A stretch of DNA of 10,944 nt from an uncultured Bacteroidales bacterium (GTDB taxonomy: Bacteria; Bacteroidota; Bacteroidia; Bacteroidales; F082): NCBI GenBank assembly GCA_937884015.1, contig CALGBV010000054.1, forward strand, positions 1 to 10,944. The letters run 5' to 3'. Position numbers and translations under genes: made by a program. Below are positions 7,265 through 10,944 of this stretch, one piece after another. The notes beneath the pieces were generated by a model. The model saw only the letters and a program-made list of their open reading frames with translations, had not been told where the DNA came from and did no database searches. The first letter of the stretch is position 1. The number at the start of each line of letters is the position of its first letter.

Positions 7265-8149
7265 ATGAAAATGTCGGAAAGAAAGTCAAATAAGCGTCGT
7301 GTGGCTGGTTCCTATGCCATGTCGTTGATGAGTATCATGCTGGTTTTGTTTCTGTTAGGTGTGTTCGCCTTGCTGATGATGCATGCTCAGAAACTCTCCA
7401 ACCATATCAAGGAAAACATCGGTTTCGAAATCGTGATGAACAGCAACGTGAAGGAAGCCAACATTTTGTATCTGCAAAAGGAACTTGATGCCATGCCTGC
7501 CGTGAAGTCGACGGAATACATCACCAAGGACGAAGCCATTAGGCGCTTGAGCGAAGATTTGGGCGAGGATTTCCTGCAATGGCTTGGCAATGAGGAAAAT
7601 CCGTTGCTACCTTCCATCGATGTGCGTTTCAATGCGGATTATGCCAACGTTGACAGTTTGTCGGTAATTGAATCGCAACTACTTGAGAATGAAAATGTTA
7701 AAGAAGTCTATTATCAGAAATCACTTGTCGAGGTCATCAACCAGAATGTCAAACGCATCGGCATGGCTTTGATAGTGGCAAGCATTATCTTGCTCGTTAT
7801 TGCCATTTCGTTGATTCGCAATACGATACGACTTTCCATTTATTCAAAGCGTTTCTTGGTGCGCAGTATGCAGTTGGTGGGCGCTACCGAGGCGTTTATC
7901 CGCAAACCTTTTGTCAAGACGGGCGTTTCGCAAGGTTTTTTCGGTGCGATTTTAGCTGATATTCTGTTGATTATAATGATGTATTGGCTCAACAAGCGTA
8001 TTCCTGAATTGGCTTTGATTCAAAGTCTCGAAATCACGGTTTGCATCTATGTCGGCATCATTATCATCGGCATCATTTTGGCAAGTATTTCCACTGCTAC
8101 GGCCTTGCGGAAATACTTAAATGCGCACATTGACAAGTTGTATGCGTAG
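7265..8149 (+). CDS. ftsX: Cell division protein FtsX (permease-like ABC subunit)
   Basis: A 294-residue membrane protein. FtsX pairs with the ATPase FtsE and controls peptidoglycan hydrolysis at the division site. The topology is typical: membrane segment 1 at about 19-39, an extracytoplasmic domain at 40-163, then segments at about 165-184, 221-242 and 256-277. The conserved cytoplasmic motif RSMQLVGATEAFIRKPF lies at 200-216. The N-terminus is basic (KSNKRR). No ftsE is in the window; in Bacteroidota it is often elsewhere. An in-frame TTG at 7250 would add five residues, but it is part of the promoter-like box, so the ATG at 7265 is preferred (a second ATG at 7271 is also possible). It leads the plus-strand block ftsX-DUF3098-uppP-truB-queA, linking division with cell-wall lipid recycling. 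Confidence 0.93.
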   Translation: MKMSERKSNKRRVAGSYAMSLMSIMLVLFLLGVFALLMMHAQKLSNHIKENIGFEIVMNSNVKEANILYLQKELDAMPAVKSTEYITKDEAIRRLSEDLGEDFLQWLGNEENPLLPSIDVRFNADYANVDSLSVIESQLLENENVKEVYYQKSLVEVINQNVKRIGMALIVASIILLVIAISLIRNTIRLSIYSKRFLVRSMQLVGATEAFIRKPFVKTGVSQGFFGAILADILLIIMMYWLNKRIPELALIQSLEITVCIYVGIIIIGIILASISTATALRKYLNAHIDKLYA

Positions 8150-8166
8150 AAAAATTCATATCTTTG
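8137..8166 (+). promoter_or_regulatory. Promoter-like site for the DUF3098 gene
   Basis: GTTG (8137-8140) and TATCTTTG (8159-8166) are 18 bases apart and match the Bacteroidota -33/-7 pattern (TTTG, TAnnTTTG), with one mismatch in the first element. The -33 part overlaps the end of ftsX. The predicted leader before the ATG at 8182 is short, about 10 bases. Confidence 0.55.
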
Positions 8167-8181
8167 CACAAATTTTGAGTT

Positions 8182-8448
8182 ATGGCACAGGAAACAAATA
8201 AAAAAGTGACCGCAGAAGGTGAAGATAACCAGAAGGTTATGCCTTTCGGAAAACAGAATTACATCATCGTGTTGATAGGTCTCGCTCTCATCGTTTTGGG
8301 TTTCATCCTGATGATTGGCGGCGGTTCCGACGACCCCGATGTCTTCAATGAAAAAATGTTCGATTTCCAACACATTACTTTGGCGCCTATCTTGGTTTTG
8401 GCTGGTTTTGTCGTCGAAATCGTTGCCATTTTCTGGAAACGCAAGTAA
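8182..8448 (+). CDS. DUF3098 small membrane protein
   Basis: An 88-residue protein with a charged N-terminal region (1-25) and two predicted membrane segments (about 26-46 and 66-84), joined by a loop of about 20 residues containing DDPDVFNEKMFDF. The pattern FGKQNYIIVLIGLALIVLGF (22-41), then a glycine-rich turn, VFNEKMF and LAPILVLAGFVVEI, matches the Bacteroidota family DUF3098. Its function is unknown. It lies 32 bases after ftsX and 109 bases before uppP, a position kept in many Bacteroidota genomes, so a role in division or undecaprenyl lipid handling is possible but only inferred from context. It ends with the basic tail WKRK, suggesting both termini are cytoplasmic. Confidence 0.88.
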   Translation: MAQETNKKVTAEGEDNQKVMPFGKQNYIIVLIGLALIVLGFILMIGGGSDDPDVFNEKMFDFQHITLAPILVLAGFVVEIVAIFWKRK

Positions 8449-8483
8449 GAAATTGGTTCAAAATGGCAGAAAAAGTTCAAAAT

Positions 8484-8549
8484 GATTTTCCAAAATCTTG
8501 AATTTTTATTCTTTAATCTTTGAATTTTTAAATCTTAAATTTTAAATCT
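8484..8549 (+). repeat. AT-rich degenerate tandem repeat upstream of uppP
   Basis: Three related units start with AATCTT and continue into an A/T run (8494-8508, 8515-8530, 8531-8544), followed by a partial AATCT at 8545-8549. Just before, GATTTT (8484-8489) and AAAATC (8492-8497) form a perfect 6-base hairpin followed by a T-rich tract, a weak terminator-like shape. GTTCAAAATG also occurs twice nearby (8456-8465, 8475-8484). The gap 8449-8557 contains no gene. An imperfect -7-like AATCTTTG (8515-8522) could give a weak uppP promoter. Confidence 0.5.
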
Positions 8550-8557
8550 CCAATCCC

Positions 8558-9397
8558 ATGAGTTGGTTTCAAGCATTGATTTTAGGTCTTGTTCAAGGCC
8601 TTACGGAATATTTGCCAGTGAGCAGCAGCGGTCATTTGACCATCGGCCAATACCTTTTTGGCATTGATGGCGAAGGTGCAATGGATTTCGAAATCATGGT
8701 TCACGTGGCAACGGTTTTAAGCACCTGTGTCATCCTTTGGAAGGAAATTGTGTGGCTGTTTAAGGATTTGTTCAAATGGCAGTGGAACGATGGCACGAAA
8801 TATGTCGTCAACATTCTCATTTCCATGATTCCTGTGGGCGTTGTCGGTCTTTGCTTCAACGACCAGATTCAGGCCATTTTCAATTACGACCGTGTTGGCG
8901 CTCAGTTTGGAAATCCTATTCTTTTAGTCGGCATTTGTCTGTTAGTCACGGCTTTGCTGCTGACTTTCTCTTATTTTGCCAAACCGCGCCAGAAGGAAAG
9001 CATTTCGCCATTGCACGCATTTATAATAGGTATCGCACAAGCGGTGGCTGCTCTTCCGGGACTTTCGCGCTCGGGCAGCACCATTGCAACGGGTCTGCTT
9101 TTGGGCAACAAGAAGGAAAAATTGGCCCAGTTCTCGTTCCTCATGGTGATTCCGCCGATTTTGGGTCAGGCTTTGCTTGATGCCAAGGATATGCTTTTCC
9201 ATGATGCAGAGGCTGTTGCACAAGCTGTTTCGACACCTACGGTTGCTTTGGTGGTCGGTTTCCTTGCCGCTTTCATCAGTGGCTGTTTCGCCTGCAAATG
9301 GATGATTAACCTTGTGAAAAAAGGCAAGCTGATATGGTTTGGCGTTTATTGCGCCATCATCGGTGTTTTGGCCATTGTCTTACCTTATTGCTGCTAA
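8558..9397 (+). CDS. uppP: Undecaprenyl-diphosphate phosphatase UppP/BacA
   Basis: A 279-residue polytopic membrane protein that dephosphorylates undecaprenyl diphosphate, recycling the lipid carrier for peptidoglycan and surface glycans; overproduction of this family gives bacitracin resistance. The first signature QGLTEYLPVSSSGH lies at 13-26: Gln13 and Glu17 form the (E/Q)xxxE motif, with Ser23 and His26 aligned to active-site residues of the E. coli enzyme. The second signature PGLSRSGST lies at 167-175, with Arg171 equivalent to the essential E. coli arginine. About seven or eight hydrophobic segments can be counted. The stop codon directly abuts the truB ATG, so the two are co-transcribed and possibly translationally coupled. 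The product supports the same lipid II pathway as PBP1A in the left half. Confidence 0.96.
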   Translation: MSWFQALILGLVQGLTEYLPVSSSGHLTIGQYLFGIDGEGAMDFEIMVHVATVLSTCVILWKEIVWLFKDLFKWQWNDGTKYVVNILISMIPVGVVGLCFNDQIQAIFNYDRVGAQFGNPILLVGICLLVTALLLTFSYFAKPRQKESISPLHAFIIGIAQAVAALPGLSRSGSTIATGLLLGNKKEKLAQFSFLMVIPPILGQALLDAKDMLFHDAEAVAQAVSTPTVALVVGFLAAFISGCFACKWMINLVKKGKLIWFGVYCAIIGVLAIVLPYCC

Positions 9398-10129
9398 ATG
9401 TATAACTTTGAAGAAGGCGAGGTCATCCTCCTCGACAAACCCATCGATTGGACATCGTTTGACACGGTGAATTTCATCCGTGCCTTAATCAAGCGTTTTT
9501 ATGGCATCCGCAAACTGAAAGTGGGTCATGCCGGCACGCTCGATCCTTTGGCGACGGGTCTGCTCATTCTTTGCACGGGACGGAAAACCAAGCAGATAGA
9601 GGAATATCAGGCAAAGATAAAGACATACACCGGCACCATTCTTTTAGGCCAGACCACACCGACTTTCGACCTTGAAAGCGACCCCGATGCTTTTTTTTCG
9701 ACGGAAAACATTACGCCGGAGCAAATTGACGAGGCGAGAAAGAAATTCATTGGCGACATCAAGCAGTATCCGCCGAAATATTCCGCCATTAAAATCAAGG
9801 GCAAACGCGCTTTCGATTACGCCCGTTCCGATGAGGAAATCGAACTGAAATCCCGCGACATTCACATCGAGGATTTCAAGCTTAGCACAGAGCGTTTCCC
9901 CGAACTGGATTTTGAAGTAACCTGTAGCAAAGGCACTTACATCCGTAGTCTCGCCCACGATTTCGGCAAGGAACTGGGCAACGGCGCCTGCCTGAAATCG
10001 TTGCGCCGCACGCGCATCGGCGATTTCAAGGTGGAAGATGCTTGGCAGCTCGAAGATTTGAAACAACACATCATCGACACGGGCGAAGAATTCAAAGCGA
10101 TGAAGGCTGCGGAAGCGGAGAAAAAATAA
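9398..10129 (+). CDS. truB: tRNA pseudouridine(55) synthase TruB
   Basis: A 243-residue enzyme that converts U55 in the T-loop of most tRNAs to pseudouridine. The N-terminal motif GEVILLDKPIDWTSFD (7-22) and the catalytic motif KVGHAGTLDPLATGLL (41-56) with nucleophile Asp49 are intact. PPKYSAIKIKGKRAFDYAR (125-143) and SKGTYIRSLAHDFG (177-190) are the other family motifs. The C-terminus ends shortly after LRRTRIGDF and lacks a PUA domain, the usual short bacteroidal form. The start is the ATG immediately following the uppP stop and gives the expected N-terminus. The order uppP-truB-queA groups tRNA modification with a cell-wall lipid enzyme. Confidence 0.97.
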   Translation: MYNFEEGEVILLDKPIDWTSFDTVNFIRALIKRFYGIRKLKVGHAGTLDPLATGLLILCTGRKTKQIEEYQAKIKTYTGTILLGQTTPTFDLESDPDAFFSTENITPEQIDEARKKFIGDIKQYPPKYSAIKIKGKRAFDYARSDEEIELKSRDIHIEDFKLSTERFPELDFEVTCSKGTYIRSLAHDFGKELGNGACLKSLRRTRIGDFKVEDAWQLEDLKQHIIDTGEEFKAMKAAEAEKK

Positions 10130-10156
10130 TAATTGGTTTGATGTTATTGTTGCTCT

Positions 10157-10184
10157 GTAGAGACGTTGCGTGCTACGTCTCAAC
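10157..10184. repeat. Palindromic intergenic repeat, copy 2
   Basis: An imperfect inverted repeat with arms GTAGAGACGTTGC (10157-10169) and GCTACGTCTCAAC (10172-10184): 11 of 13 positions pair around a two-base loop. It shares the GAGACGT/ACGTCTC core and the GC-N2-GC centre with the copy at 5369-5392. A short GCTAA/TTAGC repeat follows at 10185-10195. There is no T-run, so it is not a standard intrinsic terminator. It occupies the 184-base gap between truB and queA (10130-10313), which also holds the queA promoter-like site but no gene. Confidence 0.75.
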
Positions 10185-10238
10185 GCTAATTTAGCATAGA
10201 AATACCCATCTGACATTCAGTTAATTATCAAAAAAAAC

Positions 10239-10269
10239 TTGACAAAATTCCTGTTTTGCAGTATATTTG
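10239..10269 (+). promoter_or_regulatory. Promoter-like site for queA
   Basis: TTG (10239-10241, within CTTGACA) and TATATTTG (10262-10269) are 20 bases apart, fitting the -33/-7 pattern of Bacteroidota. Transcription would start about 40 bases before the queA ATG. The palindromic repeat upstream would separate this unit from truB. Confidence 0.6.
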
Positions 10270-10313
10270 CAAGTTTGTAGAAGATAAAGTCGAATAATAT
10301 TCAATATAAAAGG

Positions 10314-10944
10314 ATGAAATTATCACAATTCAAATTCAATTTGCCAAGCGAGCTTATCGCTTTGCATCCAACGGCAAACCGCGACGAAGCCCGTTTGATG
10401 GTCGTTGACCGCAGGACAGGAAAAATTGAGCACCGTGTGTTTAAGGATCTTATCGATTACACCAAGGACGGCGACGTGTTTGTCATAAATAACACCAAGG
10501 TTTTCCCAGCCAAACTTTATGGCGAAAAGGAAAAGACCGGCGCAAAAATCGAGGTTCTGTTGCTCCGCGAACTGAATCATGAAAGCCGCCTTTGGGATGT
10601 GCTCGTCGACCCGGCACGCAAAATCCGTATCGGCAACAAACTGTATTTCGGCGAAGGCGACGAACTGGTGGCCGAAGTCATCGACAACACCACATCGCGT
10701 GGGCGCACCTTGCGTTTCCTTTTCGATGGCCCGTACGATGAGTTCAAGAAGACCTTGTTTTCATTAGGCCACACGCCTATTCCAAAGGAAATCAACCGCG
10801 AGGAGACCCCTGAAGATGTTGAGGATTTCCAGACCATTTATGCCAAGGTCGAAGGCGCTGTTTCGGCTCCGACGGCGGGTCTGCATTTCAGCAAGATTCT
10901 GATGAAGCGTTTGGAAATCATCGGTGCTTCGTTTGCCGAACTCA
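10314..10944 (+). CDS. queA: S-adenosylmethionine:tRNA ribosyltransferase-isomerase QueA (3' end beyond right edge)
   Basis: The first 210 residues of QueA, which transfers and isomerises the ribosyl group of S-adenosylmethionine onto preQ1 in tRNA to make epoxyqueuosine, the penultimate step of queuosine synthesis. Recognisable family segments are FNLPSELIALHPTANRDEAR near the N-terminus, INNTKVFPAKLYGEKEKTGA (about 58-77), a region around LGHTPIPKEINRE, and QTIYAKVEGAVSAPTAGLHF close to the cut. The full family length is about 350 residues, so roughly 140 are missing. The ATG at 10314 is preceded by a purine-rich AAAAGG and gives the expected start MKLSQFKF. It has its own promoter-like site, although it follows truB on the same strand. 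Confidence 0.95.
   Translation, partial: MKLSQFKFNLPSELIALHPTANRDEARLMVVDRRTGKIEHRVFKDLIDYTKDGDVFVINNTKVFPAKLYGEKEKTGAKIEVLLLRELNHESRLWDVLVDPARKIRIGNKLYFGEGDELVAEVIDNTTSRGRTLRFLFDGPYDEFKKTLFSLGHTPIPKEINREETPEDVEDFQTIYAKVEGAVSAPTAGLHFSKILMKRLEIIGASFAEL

Noticed and set aside
8594..8608. Gln13 in place of the first catalytic-region glutamate of E. coli UppP
   Set aside because: The family motif is (E/Q)xxxE, so Gln is a normal variant and not a sign of lost activity.
9644..10216. 190-codon minus-strand open frame across truB and the second repeat
   Set aside because: Antisense to truB motifs and running through a palindromic repeat; no credible protein features.
1..10944. CRISPR array, mobile element, toxin-antitoxin, biosynthetic or defence locus
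   Set aside because: No regularly spaced direct repeats, transposase or integrase genes, tRNA-linked attachment sites or defence families were found; nearly all of the sequence is explained by conserved genes.

Overview
The window is a housekeeping stretch of a Bacteroidota genome, most likely of the order Bacteroidales. Three things point there: a GldH-type lipoprotein, the gene orders ricT-gldH-PBP1A and ftsX-DUF3098-uppP-truB-queA, and repeated TAnnTTTG boxes (the Bacteroidota -7 promoter element) in the intergenic gaps with hardly any Shine-Dalgarno sequences. Coding density is high and base composition looks even. I see no phage, IS, CRISPR, toxin-antitoxin, tRNA or rRNA features, and no sign of a novel defence or mobile system.

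Left half, minus strand (4475 down to 1): a tight four-gene run, ricT (PSP1 domain), gldH, a class A penicillin-binding protein (PBP1A) and obg. Gaps between genes are 14, 3 and 21 bases. The first three fit co-transcription, and obg may be read with them; it is cut by the left edge after its P-loop and switch I region. A -7-like box lies upstream of ricT.

Middle: lemA (4721-5347, plus) is divergent from ricT across a 245-base gap and convergent with a 598-residue lipoprotein gene (7219 down to 5423, minus). The lipoprotein has an N-terminal Ig-like (SbsA/Big_5 type) domain and a carboxypeptidase-regulatory-like segment. The 75-base convergent gap holds a palindromic repeat followed by a terminator-like hairpin.

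Right half, plus strand (7265 to the right edge): ftsX, a DUF3098 small membrane protein, uppP, truB and queA (cut by the right edge). uppP and truB abut exactly. Promoter-like boxes before ftsX, DUF3098 and queA suggest several transcription starts in what is otherwise a conserved block. A second copy of the palindromic repeat sits between truB and queA.

Functionally, envelope and division genes (PBP1A, GldH, FtsX, UppP, DUF3098, the Ig-like lipoprotein) are interleaved with ribosome and tRNA genes (Obg, TruB, QueA). The least understood products are the Ig-like lipoprotein, the DUF3098 protein, orphan LemA and the cysteine-rich RicT homologue.
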